A stretch of DNA of 64,000 nt. Source: Bidens hawaiensis. Taxonomy: Eukaryota; Streptophyta; Magnoliopsida; Asterales; Asteraceae. The translations under genes were made by a program, and so were the position numbers. A model generated the notes under the pieces. That model had not been told where the DNA came from and did not search any database. It worked only from the letters and a program-made list of their open reading frames with translations. Every line of letters starts with the position of its first letter. Positions within the stretch are counted from its first letter, which is position 1. Location of the stretch: positions 20,511 through 84,510 of the forward strand of contig JAIQDT010009205.1 of NCBI GenBank assembly GCA_021521415.1. Direction: 5' to 3'. Below, piece after piece: positions 28,999 to 40,879 of this stretch.

Positions 28999-31969
28999 CT
29001 ATTCCTCGGTGAATGAGTCAAGGTAGAACACCTCGACTGTCTGATCAGTTATCGGCTCTCCAATGTAGTGCTTCAATCTATGGCCGTTCACCTTAAACTT
29101 CCCGCTTCGATCTTGTATCTCAATCGTGCCATACGGGAAAACCTCAGTGACCGTGAACGGTCCCGACCATCGGGATTTCAACTTTCCCGGGAATAACCTC
29201 AATCGTGAGTTATACAGTAAAACCTTATCCCCACACTTGAACTGCTTATTACCCTTCAATTTCCTGTCATGCAGTTCCTTCGTATGCTCCTTATACCGAA
29301 ATGATTGTGCATATGCGTGATCCCGGAGCTCCTCTAATTCATGTAAATGATGGAAACGATTACCCTCTGCGGTGGGTAAATCCAGATTAACCCTTTGAAG
29401 GGACCATGAAGCGCGGTGTTCCAATTCAACAGGAAGATGACAGGCCTTCTCATAAATCATCCGAAATGGTGTGGAACCAGTCGGAGTCTTGTAGGCTGTA
29501 CGGAAGGCCCACAGAGCGTCATCTAATTTGTCGGACCAATCCCGACGATTTGAACCAACCGTATTCTCGAGAATACGTTTGATTCCCCGATTACTCACTT
29601 CTACTTGCCCACTAGTCTGTGGGTGGTAGGCGGTCGCAAGCCGATGGGTGACCCTATAACGCTTCAACGCCTTATCCATCGGCGAGTTGCAAAAGTGAGT
29701 ACCTCGATCACTGATCAAGGCTTTCGGGACTCCAAAACGAGCAAACAGACTTTTCAGAAAATGGACTACCACTCGGGCATCATTGGTGGGTAGAGCTTTG
29801 GCCTCAACCCACTTAGACACGTAATCGATGGCCACGAGTATGTATTTGTTTCCACGCGAAGATGGAAACGGTCCCATGAAATCAATACCCCAAATATCAA
29901 AAACCTCACAAACTTGAATCGCATTCTGGGGCATTTCGTTTCGTGAAGAAATGTTGCCGACACGCTGGCAACGATCACAACTCTTAACGAAAAGATGAGC
30001 ATCCTTAAAGATAGACGACCAGTAAAAACCAGAATCAAAGACTTTCTTTGCCGTAGAATTCACACCGTGGTGACCTCCAGTCGGTCCCACGTGACAATGG
30101 CTCAAAATTTGCCATCCTTCCTTGACATCTACATACCTTCTAATGATCAGCACCAATGCGGAAAAGATATGGATCGTCCCAAAGGTAAAATTTGATGTCA
30201 GCAAAGAATTTCTTCTTTTGCTGGTAAGGCATCTTTGGGAGGTTTCCGTCAGCAAGATAGTTCGCGAAATCAGCAAACCATGGAAAACCTTCCTCTTGTG
30301 CAGTAACAAACATCAGACTCTCCGTCGGAAAACGATCGTCGATCCTAACTCCCGAATCTCCTGAATCAACTCCTTCTAGTCGTGAAAGATGATCAGCCGC
30401 AACATTCTCGGCCCCCTTTTTATCACGGATCTCTATATCGAACTCTTGAAGCAACAGGATCCATCGGATAAGACGAGGCTTAGCATCCTGCTTGCTGAAA
30501 AGATATCTAATAGCGGCATGATCCGTATAAACAATCGTTTTGGACAATACCAGATAGGACCTAAATTTGTCGAAAGCGAACACCACAGCTAAAAGCTCTT
30601 TTTCGGTGGTGGTATAGCTTTCCTGTGCGCCATTTAAGGTCCGGCTTGCATAGTAGATCGGATGGAAGTGTTTATCCTTCCGTTGTCCAAGAACCGCTCC
30701 GACTGCGAAGTCGCTCGCGTCACACATCAACTCGAATGGTAACGACCAGTCGGGAGCAACCATGATTGGGGCGTTAACGAGTTTGTCTTTTAGAAGATCA
30801 AACGCCTCGATACACTGCTCAGAAAAAACAAATGGAGCATCCTTCTCCAAAAGTTTGGTCATGGGTCTCGCGATTTTAGAAAAATCTTTGATGAACCGGC
30901 GGTAGAACCCAGCATGACCTAGAAAGCTACGAATTAATCTCACAGAAGTAGGCGGGGGAAGATTAGAAATTGTCTCGACCTTTGCCCGGTCAACCTCTAT
31001 CCCCGCACTTGAGATTAGATGACCTAGAACAATGCCCTCGCGAACCATGAAATGACATTTTTCCCAGTTAAGGACTAGGTTGGTGTCGATGCAGAGGGAC
31101 ATCATCCTCTCAAGATTTGATAAACATTGATCGAAGGAACTCCCAAATACGGAAAAATCGTCCAAGATCACCTCCATGGAGTCCTCGATCATATCATGGA
31201 AAATGGCCACCATACACCTCTGGAATGTGGCCGGAGCGTTACAAAGTCCGAACGGCATACGTTTGTAAGCAAACGTTCCGTAAGGGCAGGTGAAAGTGGT
31301 TTTCTCCTGGTCGTCGGGAGCTATCGGAACCTGGAAGTACCCGGAGAAACCATCTAGGAAGCAGTAGTACTGCTGACCTGCTAAACGCTCTAACATCTGA
31401 TCAATGAATGGGAGAGGAAAGTGGTCTTTCATGGTGGCATCATTCAGTCGGCGATAGTCGATGCAGACTCGCCATCCTGTCACAGTCCTCGTGGGAATAA
31501 GCTCGTTCCTCTCATTGGTGACGACAGTCATGCCACCCTTTTTAGGAACCACTTGGACTGGACTCACCCAAGCACTATCAGAAATGGGGAAAATGATCCC
31601 CGCATCAAGGAGTTTAATGATCGCCTTCTTTACGACCTCTTATATTTTCAGATTAAGCCGCCGTTGCGGCTGGACGACAGTTTTGAAATTTTTCTTCATG
31701 AGGATTTTATGAGTACAGAATGAAGGGTTGATACCCTTAATGTCGATAATCTTCCAAAGAATAGCCTCCTTGTGCTCTCGTAGCACCCTCAACAACTTCT
31801 CCTTCTCGACCTCGGTCAACGCAGATGCAATGATAACCGGAAGCTTCCTCTCTTCATCTAAAAAAGCATACTCAAGGTGGGAAGGTAAATCCTTAAGCTC
31901 CAAGGAAAGAGGAGGACTCTCGACCGAAGGTCGGTCCATCGGATCGTCTCGTACGATCTCAGCAGACAC
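28999..31969 (-). pseudogene. pol: Pol of Athila-B: RT, RNase H, integrase; two breaks
   Basis: Reverse transcriptase region with [51 protein letters not shown] and catalytic ILDDFSVFG; RNase H with [29 protein letters not shown] and [11 protein letters not shown]; integrase with [44 protein letters not shown] and [14 protein letters not shown]. The integrase residues follow the Athila pattern. A TAA lies near 31640 (between NLK and EVVKK), and one missing base near 30150 shifts the frame between RNase H and integrase. Otherwise the frames are long and clean, so decay is moderate. Confidence 0.92.
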
Positions 31970-31995
31970 GCCAGATTCAGGGGTATGCGACTCGG

Positions 31996-32518
31996 ATTAT
32001 ATTGAGCCGGCCAACCCGTTCGTTAATATATCTTATAACTAACACCATAATACAATTAAAAATACGGATATAATCCTTATTCGAGCACCAACATAACTCC
32101 TACAACGAATTATAATATATCTGCATAATCTAGTTTTGATCTCGTTCTTGCCATCTGCGCCGTGGTTCAATTATTCTTTCAGTTAATCTCATTAGAGTTA
32201 ATATGATACATGGTTTTGTTCGTCTTTAAATCCTCTTCTTTAACCTCAAGGTTAATCCGCCAATCGATTAACGAATTGGGTGATTGATCTAGTTAGGGTT
32301 CATAATATGTTTTGGGTTCATGTCACTCTGGTTTTAAATTATTGTTCTAAAGATATTACCAACTGACCTGGTAGATTAGTTGGTTGTGTGTTTATGTTAT
32401 GAGTCATGTGGGCTGGAGAGCGTGGGTTCGAGCCCCTCCAGACCTGTCTTTTTATCTATTTTTGGTTTTACCCCTTTTAAGCTAATATGTTATTACCTAT
32501 AACCAATTAATGCATATT
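31996..32518 (+). repeat. 523-bp repeat with tRNA-like boxes, copy 1
   Basis: Nearly identical (about ten substitutions, no indel) to 44767-45289. Contains an A-box-like TGGTAGATTAGTTGG (32369-32383) and a B-box-like GGTTCGAGCCC (32425-32435) at tRNA-gene spacing, then T-rich sequence. It does not fold as a normal tRNA: the T-arm has a mismatch and the acceptor arms do not pair. Copy 1 sits exactly between truncated Athila-B and truncated Chromo-C. It could be a SINE-like or tRNA-derived repeat; the class is uncertain. Confidence 0.6.
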
Positions 32519-35500
32519 GGGGCCGGGGGAAGCGGAAAGAAGGATGCCGAACCAACGAGACCAAAAACAAGAGTTTACATGCTAACCCAGGAACAAGCCA
32601 AGCAGATTCCAAATGTCGTCACAGGTACGTTTCTAGTAAACGGTATTTCCGCTTCAGTATTATTTGATTCAGGTGCGAACAGAAGTTTCGTAGCCATGCC
32701 CTTTAGTAAATTAGCAAATGAAATGTTGTCGAGCGTCTGAAACTTTTATAGTAGAAACCGCTAGTGATACCTCGGTTAAAATAATGAAAATGGTTAAGGA
32801 CTGTAAGATAGAGTTAGAGTGACATGAGTTCCCAGTTACTTTGTATGTTATGACCTTAGGAGGGTTCGATGTGGTTTTGGGAATGGATTGGTTGTCTTGG
32901 TATGAGGCTCAGATAGTGTGTAGGAGTAGGATGATAAGGTTAAAGTCCTTGGATGGTAGTGCGGTGACGGTTTATGGTGATAGGGAAAGTTCTGGGCTTA
33001 ATGTCATTTCGATAATAAAAGCCGAGGGATTGTTATGGGAGGGTGCGGTGCCTACCTGGCGTATGTTGTCAATGCTACGGCCGAGACTAAAGAATTGAAA
33101 GATGTTCCTATCGTGCATGACTACCCAGAAGTATTCCCTGAGGATCTACCGGGATTGCCACCGGAGCGAGAGATAGAATTTTAGATAGACCTAGTACAAG
33201 GAGCCCAACCCGTCGCGAAAGCGCCTTATTGTCTAGTGCTTTCTGAAATGAATGAATTAATGTCCCAACTGCAAGAACTCCTCGACTAGGGTGTTATTAG
33301 AACAAGCGTTTCCCCATGGGGCGCGCCAGTGTTATTTGTGAAGAAGAAGGATGAAAGCATGAGAATGTGCATAGATTATCGAGAGTTGAATAAGCTTACG
33401 GTAAAGAATAGATATCCTTTTCCAAGGATTGATGATCTGTTTGACCAACTGCAAGGTTCAAGTTGGTTCTCCAAAATAGATCTCAGATCAGGTTATCATC
33501 AGCTGAAAGTTAAAAAAGTAGACATCCCTAAGACAGCGTTTCGGACGCGGTATGGACACTACGAGTTTCTCGTGATGTCGTTCAGTCCAACGAATTCTCC
33601 CGCAGCGTTTATGGACACGATGAATAGGGTGTGTCGGCCAATGTTGGACAAGTGGGTAGTCGTCTTCATTGATGATATATTGATTTATTCAAAGAACGAG
33701 TCTGATCATGCTGAGCATCTGAGGGATGTATTGGAGACTCTGAAGGAAGAGATGTTGTATGCTAAGTTTTCGAAATGCGCATTCTGGTTAAGAGAAGCGC
33801 AATTTCTAGGTCACGTGATTAATCCTGAAGGGATTACCGTGGACCCAGCTAAGATTGAAGCGATAAAGAGTTGGAAGACTCCATAGATTCCGACTGATAT
33901 AGGGTGCTTCTTAGGGTTAGCTGGCTACTATAGGAAATTCATCGAAGGTTTCTCCAAGATAGCCGCAACATTAACCAGTATGATCTGAAAGACGGTAGTA
34001 CTCAGTTGGGGTAAGTTCCAAGAAGAAGCTATTGAGGAATTAAAGAAGAGACTCACACAAGCTCCAATCCTTGCTTCACCCGACGGTGACGAGGATTTGG
34101 TTGTTTGTACTGATGCTTCGTATCGTGGGTTAGGTTGCATGTTGATGCAACAAGGAAAAGTGATAGCTTACGCGTCTAGATAGTTGAAGGTCCACGTGAG
34201 TACTTATCCGACGCATGATTTAGAGCTAGAAGCCATAGTGCATGCTCTCAAAATATGGAGGCATTATCTGTATGGTACTAAGTGTACCATTTACACAGAT
34301 AATAAGAGTTTGAAGTACTTCTTCGAACAGAAGGATTTGAACATGAGACAAAGGAGATGGTTGGAGTTGATTAAGGAATATGAATGCGACATTAAATACT
34401 ATCCTAGAAAAGCAAATGTGGCCGCCGACGCGATAATTCGTAAGAATGAAGAAGTCCTCGCATCGGTGAAGTCGTACCAGTTGATCATGAATTCAAGCCT
34501 TTTTGAAGATATCATCAAAGTACAGTCAGAGGTGTTAGTAGATGAAGGGTTAGTGAAAAAAGAAAGAATTTACGACCAGCAAGATGAGTTGATGGAAAAC
34601 ACTCATGGTGTTAAGACTAGGTTTGACCGTATGTGGATTCCACGACGTGGAGATCTTAGAGGTCGATTCTTAGATGAAGCTCATAAGTCAAGACACTCGA
34701 TCCATCCTAGAGCTACAAAAATGTATCAAGATTTGAAAAGAGACTACGGGTGGCCAGGAATGAAAAATGATGTGGTGGATTATGTTAGTAAGTGCTTAAC
34801 TTGTTTTCAAGTCAAAGCCGAACATAAGAAGCCATATGGGAAGATGCAACCGCTTGAGATACCTAAGTGGAAATGGGAACACATCACCATGGATTTCATA
34901 ACTAAGCTACCTCGTACAACTAAGCATCATGATGCCATCTGGGTGATAGTGGACCGTTTGACCAAGAGTGCTCACTTTCTGCCTATACGAGAGGCTATCT
35001 CGTCAGATGCGTTAGCAAGTTTGTTCATCAAAGAGGTTGTATCTAAGCATGGTGTACCGTTATCGATCGTGTCTGATAGAGATACACTGTTTAGTTCTAG
35101 GTTTTGAAAGAAGTTCCATGAAGCTATGGAAACGAGATTGAACATCAGTATGACGTATCATCCTCAAACCGATGGACAGTCTAAAAGGACGATCCAAACC
35201 TTTGAGTATATTCTACGTTTTTTGTATTTTAGACTTTGTGGAAGTTGGGATGATCACCTGCATCTAGCAGAGTTCTCCTATAATAACAGTTACCATTCAA
35301 GCATTGGTATGCCACCATTTGAAATGCTTTATGGTAGACTATGTAGAACCCCGGTGTGTTGGGGGCAGATTGGTCAGAAGGAAATGGGAAGCCTAGAAGT
35401 GGTTCAAGAAATGTCTTCAAAGTTCGATCAGATTAAGACTAAAATGAAAGCTGCTCAGGACAGGCATAAGTCGTATGCTGATAAGCGGCGACGACCGATT

Positions 35501-35924
35501 GAGTTTAACGTTGGTGACAATATGCTCAAGGTCTCGCCTGGAAAGGAATCATTCGTTTCGGGAAGAGGGAAAGTTGAGTCCGAGGTATATTGGACCGTTT
35601 AAGATTATAGATCGCGTGGGTGAAGTAGCTTATAAGCTGGATTTACTCGATGAGTTAGAAGGAATTCATTCAACCTTCCATGTCTCTCATCTGAGAAAAT
35701 GTCTAGCCGATGACTCGTCTCACGTACCATTGATGGACATTAAGGTTGATGAACAGCTAAACTACATTGAGCAACCAATAGAGATTGTTGGTCGCAAGGA
35801 GAAGCAGTTTCGTCGCAAGGTTATACCTTTGGTGAAAGTGATATGGAAGCATCGCAAGGGATCAGATGCCACTTGGGAAGCTGAGGATGAGATGCGCAAG
35901 TTTTACCCTAATCTGTTTAAGTAA
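32519..35924 (+). pseudogene. pol: Pol of Chromo-C: chromodomain Gypsy (Tekay/Del-like), decayed
   Basis: Plus strand: protease LFDSGANRSFV (about 32670), GGFDVVLGMDWLSW, RT with [33 protein letters not shown] and FIDDILIYS (about 33670), RNase H with YTDNKSLKYFFEQKDL, integrase with HPRATKMYQDLKRDYGWPGM, CLTCFQVKAEH and YHPQTDGQSKR, and a C-terminal chromodomain with VIWKHRKGSDATWEAEDEM. Chromodomains target insertion to histone-marked chromatin in this family. Breaks are many: stops or shifts near 32738, 33183, 33290, 33886, 33990, 34180, 35107 and 35600. The gag part before the protease is missing at the 523-bp repeat junction. Confidence 0.9.
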
Positions 35925-35953
35925 AAGTTAGATTTCGGGGACGAAACCTATTT

Positions 35954-35967
35954 AAGGTGGGACGACT
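35954..35967 (+). other. Polypurine tract of Chromo-C
   Basis: AAGGTGGGACGACT just before TGTAACATC, downstream of the usual ATTTCGGGGACGAAAC motif of this family. Confidence 0.7.
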
Positions 35968-36714
35968 TGTAACATCATTATTATTTTAATAATAAATAAC
36001 GAAAGCCGTGTTAAGTTGTCGTGTGCTAATAATTAACTGAAATTAAATAAAGAAAAGGTCATGGACTTGGATTAATTAAGGTGGATTAAAGGGTAATGAG
36101 CCTTAGGTCCATGAGCTTTAAGGGATATAAATACCCCCTTAAACCATCCTAAAACCCTAACTCTCATTTCCATCTTCCATAATCTCTACACAGACTCTAA
36201 AACACACACACGCCTCCTTATCATTTGCGGCCGAGAGAGGGAAGGAAGAATGAGATTGAATGAACGTGATTCTTGATAGATTCTTCATTACACAAGATAA
36301 ATACAAGATCTAAAGTTCATAACTAAGCAAAAAAACACGAAAAAGGTATGTTTTGATCTTAAAGTTTACATTTTTATAAACGTTTAGCCTTGAAACTTAA
36401 AACGAGAATAGATCGGGTATAAAAGAAACGTAAATTAACGAACTTGTTGTCAAAATGAACCTAATGAACCCGTAAACGTGTACAGCTCGTTGAAGAACAC
36501 CCTAGATCTAGTTTTAAATGTTTAGCCTTAAAGGTTCATGCTTTAACGGGTTAAGCTCTGAGCCAGGGACATTTAAGGAAGTAAATACGAGTTATATCGA
36601 ACCTTTGTAAGGTGTCGGGGTTATGTATGGGTCAAATACGAACCAAAACGAGGTGATAGGGTTGGAACATGTGGTGATAACCAAACCCGTAGCTTCTGCG
36701 GGGTAACTACGCCA

Positions 36715-36905
36715 TATGAGTTCGTTTTCATATAAGTTCACTGGATAATAAGTTCGTTTCTATTAATTTCGCCACTTTCAAGTTCGCCTACTGATATGTT
36801 CGCCGGACATTAAGTTCGTCGGATGCTAAGTTGGCTTGTATATAATTGTTCAGGTGTACATAAGTTCTCTTACAGCAAGTTCGTTTGATGTAAGTTCGCT
36901 TACAT
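36715..36905 (+). repeat. AAGTTCG word cluster in the Chromo-C LTR
   Basis: About ten AAGTTCGYY words in one orientation, 10-25 bp apart (AAGTTCGTTT, AAGTTCGCC, ATGTTCGCCGG, AAGTTCGCTT). It lies about 600 bp downstream of the TATA box, unlike the Copia clusters, which lie upstream. Confidence 0.7.
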
Positions 36906-37436
36906 TTATTTACTCTTAAGTATCCAAGATTTGATTACATCAAGGTCCGATTACTTTGGATTACCTGGATGGGTCAAATGTAAGGGTGTGGCAGAAAGAT
37001 TACCGAGGAAAGACAATTATTAAAGCAAATGAAAACCATAAACTCAAATCTGCTTGGGTTTAAGAATAAAATCTAAGTAAAAGCAAGCTAGGATAAGTAT
37101 TGATACGTGTAACATATATACAGTTAGCAGAGCTCAACTAAAGAAAGGATTAACTATTAACGTAGAAAGAAACAGGATTCAGGTGTGTTTCTAGCCCCAT
37201 TTCTTGTTATGTTTTCGGGGCTGTGTTCGTACTCGATGTGATTGTTAATACACTTATCCTAAGTGATAAGTGTATGCCTTATATGATTAAGTTAAAGATA
37301 TGAATGATATCTTGTCGGTACGTGAACGATCTTCGGAAAATGCATGTACTATCAAGTTGTAATGCTATGTATAATGTAAGTATGATATGTATGCATATGT
37401 GAATGAATGTAAAATGATGTATGGTTGTATGGTAAC

Positions 37437-37534
37437 GAAGAGGGAACCGAACTCTAATAATATTCGAGGAAAGAGGGAACCGGGCCCTAATAATACTCGA
37501 GGAAAGAGGGAACCGGGCCCTAATAATACTCGAG
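37437..37534 (+). repeat. 33-bp tandem repeats in the Chromo-C LTR
   Basis: Three units with core GAGGGAACCGGGCCC plus TAATAATACTCGAGGAAA. The reverse complement of the same unit (TATTATTAGGGTCTGGTCCC) forms longer arrays in the related solo LTRs. Confidence 0.85.
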
Positions 37535-37962
37535 GAAGTAGGGCATAATGCTCTTTATAATGTAAGATATGAAGGTAAGTATGAATAAAATAATGGTATG
37601 AAAGTACGTATAATGAAAGTATGTAAGTATGAATGTATAGTATGTTGAATGACTAACTAGAACTCACTCAGCGTAGCTGACTTTTAGTATGCATGCAGGT
37701 GAGTAGGATGAAGCAGCTCGCTTGAGGGGAATACGTGGAATTGAATAAAAGGCTGGCATCGGAAGACTCAAGACATTTATGTTTAATGTTTTTGTTTATT
37801 TTGAAAGACAATATGTTGTTTTAAGACAAGTTATGGATTGTTATGAAATGTTTTATGAAAGTTTTATATTCCTTGAATGTTTTTATTAACTCTGATGATT
37901 AGATCGATGTCAATGAGTAAATCCAACATCCAAATGTGAGGCACCTGTAACGGGGCCTTACA

Positions 37963-39308
37963 TAGCTGGTAAGATAGGCGGTTTTGGGTATGTCTTCATC
38001 GAGAATGTGCAATTGGTGATAACCTGAGCGGAGATCAATTTTAAAAAAAAAAGTGGCTCCTTGAAGCTGATCGAAGAGATCATTAATCCTCGGTAGTGGG
38101 TACCGACTCGTGATGGTAAGTTTATTTAACTCTCGGCAGTGGATGCACATTCGAAAAGATCCGTCCTTCTTTTTGACGAAAAGGACTAGAGCTCCCCAAG
38201 GTGAGAAACTGGGTCGAAAAAATCCTTTGTTGAGAAGTTCTTGAAATTGGCTAGAGAGTTCTTGTATTTTGGGCGGGGCTAAGCGGTAGGGAGATTTGGC
38301 TATGGAAGTTACACCAGGTATCAGGTCGACTCGAAATTCAACTTGTCGAGACGGAGGAAGTCCTAGAAAGTCGTCGGGAAAAACTTCGGGATAGTCTTTA
38401 ATAACGGGAATGTCTTGAATCTTTTTCCCTTCGGATTTCTTGTCAACTACATGGGCTAAAAAGGTATAGCATTGTTTCCTCAAAAGTTTATGGGCCTTCA
38501 TAAACGAGATTATTTTTAGTTTACGATCAGGTTTGTCTCCTTGAATGATTAGAGTTTCACCAGATTGTAATGGGATACGAATGAGTTACTCGTCACAGGC
38601 AACTTCGGCTTGATTATAGGATAACCAATCCATTCACACAACTAGGTCAAAGCTACCAAGCTTAAAGGGAATTAGATCGATATTAAGAGAATGATCATCA
38701 AAAGTCAAGGTTTAGTATTGGCTTGGACGGATTTACCATTGGCTAACTCGACGGTGTAAGGGAAGTTTAGTTTAGTCTGTTTCAAATTAACGAGGGGTTC
38801 AATATCAAAAGATATAAAGGCGGATCAAGATTACACATAGATAGATTAAGTAAATAAAAAGGTAGATCAATACTCCAAGTCCAACAAGTCCGCTAGTCTT
38901 CAAGATAGTTGTAATGGTCTAGCTCCATTTGCTAGTGGCATCATCCTCGAGCTCGTCGTCAAGAAGTTTATTACTTCCTACCTAGTTATTGACTAACGGG
39001 GCTACGAATTCTTCGATTGGGCCTAATATTTCTCATGGGCAGGGGAAAGAGTTCTCATTAAACGAGACCAAGTAATTGGGTTGTAGGTGGAGATAGTTGG
39101 TGATGGAGGGTTCAAGGACACGCCCAAGTCTTTTAGAGCAATGTAGTCTTCATCCAACGGTGGTAAGGGATGTGAGAGTATTCAGAAGAGTTGGCGGAAT
39201 CAAAAGACATTCTACAAAAGGGAAGTTAGTACATCTAATAGACCTAAGGGACATTCTTAGAGGTAGGTATGTTACTAACTCTCTACGACTAAGGCTCTGA
39301 TACCAATC
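37963..39308 (-). pseudogene. pol: Chromo-D: minus-strand Gypsy fragment (protease-RT), gag deleted
   Basis: Minus strand: primer site next to its LTR (39294-39305), about 450 nt of leader, no gag, then the protease end WMDWLSYNQAEVACDE (about 38630), [52 protein letters not shown] and [13 protein letters not shown]. It stops within RT at TAYLTSY where the Chromo-C LTR is inserted (37962). Missing gag between leader and protease implies an internal deletion near 38800-38870. The remaining RT and 3' half are not in the window. Confidence 0.85.
39294..39305 (-). other. Primer-binding site of Chromo-D (tRNA-iMet type)
   Basis: TGGTATCAGAGC on the minus strand, three bases from the LTR end TGTGACA. 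Confidence 0.9.
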
Positions 39309-40429
39309 TGTCACACCCCTCGGCCGAAGGCGGAAACATCGGGGCGTGCGTAGAGTGAAATCATGCACATGCTATTAAATGTAAAACTCTTATTAAAATA
39401 AACCAACACATTGTTCAAACCAAACATAATTCAAATAACAAGCAATACATAACACTTGATTTATTTAAACTTCTATGTCTGACACGTCCCCTAAGTGACA
39501 CTTCATGAATCTTCATAACTTAATATCCTTCACCCGAAAAACATGCGAGAGTGTCTACTAAAAATAGTTGGTGAGAACACAGGTTTTAAATTTAAAATAA
39601 TAGAAAAATATGTTTTATGTTGAAAATATTTCATATGTGTTAAGTTACATGTATACTCTAGTGATTACAACCAAACCTCTGACACGATAAGCAAGTCCTC
39701 TAATCCACGATTAGACTATTATGTTTAATGTTCAATGATCGTCGGATTCTGAACACACAGGCCTCTACCCGAGGCCTGAGTGGGCGTGTCGAGTCAATAG
39801 ATGTATCATCATACTACCACGGGCTTTACAAGTTAATGGTTGTCAATGCAAATATGCATACACTTGTAATAATTACTCAATGAAGATCATGAATAAAGCT
39901 TGAATCAAATAGCATGCATAAACATGAAATAAACATAAAGATCATGTTTCCACCCCGAATTATAAAACGTATTAAAAAGCATGAAAAAGGGACTATGAAC
40001 TCACCTTGCTTGATGGATGAATAGGAACACGAACAAGAGTTAGTTGAACTGGTCACGAGATGCCTTGTTTATGCTTCGAGAGAAAAGATAGAATGATATT
40101 TGGTGTGAAAAATATTGAGAATGAGAGGCTAAATTTATAGTGGAGAGTAGGAGGTCTGAATACAATTTAAGATAGAGGTAAATGTTGTTTAATGATTTAA
40201 TGATAAAACTTAATGATAAATATAATAATAAATAAATAAAATCAAATATGCATGCACACATGAATATGCACGGCAATTTTTTTCTTTTTTTTTTCATTTT
40301 AAATGATTTATATAAACTTACTTGTGGAACAAGGTTAACATAGAATGTTTTAGAATGTTCCATTTTTTAATCACATTATCAATTTAAATACATAGGATAT
40401 AATTAATATTATCAAAATATTTTGTTACA
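39309..40429 (-). repeat. 5' LTR of Chromo-D (right end tentative)
   Basis: Begins TGTCACACCCCTCGGCC on the plus strand next to the PBS. A minus-strand TATA box CTATAAATTT lies at about 40139-40130. The outer end is placed at ...TTTTGTTACA (40429) because related LTRs begin TGTAACA on their coding strand; this boundary is a guess. Confidence 0.6.
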
Positions 40430-40874
40430 TGTTATGAAATATTAATCTAGATATTTTTGTTCATTTTAAATGATTTATATAAATATTTTGTTTAATGTTT
40501 TCAAACAGATTTTGGGATGTATGTGTAATTATAATATTTATTTATTATACTATACATATTAGCAAACTGTCATATATTGTGCGTGTATTCAATTAAATGA
40601 TTAACTGTTACTTTGATTACTTGAATATAGCAACTCGAAGGAATCCAACATAATCACATTATAGTATGATCATACGACTGTCATAGTAGCCATAGTCCTT
40701 GAGACTTGGTCAACAGACGCTTTTATTTTCTCATGGTTTGCTGGTTTTACATTCCAATAACAGTTTTGCCTTTCTGTTATATTATTTATTGTAACAAATT
40801 TGATGATTTTCTCACTCAACCATGTGTTCATAAACAATGTTATTTTCTACGCATATGGAGGTTATCAGTTGGTG
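40430..40874 (+). repeat. LTR-X fragment, left part
   Basis: From about 40650 this matches the LTR family of 44275-46694 (compare GTATGATCATACGAC at 40664 and 46162, and CGCATATG at 40850 and 46430). It is interrupted by the solo LTR 40880-43274 and continues at 43280-43537. The beginning of this LTR is missing or unrecognised. Confidence 0.6.
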
Positions 40875-40879
40875 TGAAG

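Larger units (their letters stand above)
25414..31995 (-). mobile_element. Athila-B: Ty3/Gypsy Athila-like element, 5' part missing
   Basis: Minus strand: RT, RNase H, integrase (31969-28999), long non-coding 3' region (28998-27136), polypurine tract and 3' LTR (27135-25414). Gag, protease and 5' LTR are lost at the junction with the 523-bp repeat at 31996. It sits inside the protease of another Athila copy (Athila-A). Confidence 0.85.
35968..37962 (+). repeat. 3' LTR of Chromo-C
   Basis: 1995 bp, TGTAACATC...GGGGCCTTACA. Contains a TATA box GATATAAATACC (about 36124-36135), a cluster of AAGTTCG words (36715-36905), and about three 33-bp tandem units (37437-37534). Its reverse complement matches the solo LTRs at 52571-54832 and 61129-63402, so all three are one family. 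The right flank is TAGCT, inside Chromo-D RT. Confidence 0.85.

Noticed and set aside
32369..32440. A functional tRNA gene
   Set aside because: A- and B-box-like motifs are present but acceptor and T-arm pairing fails and no sensible anticodon arm forms.
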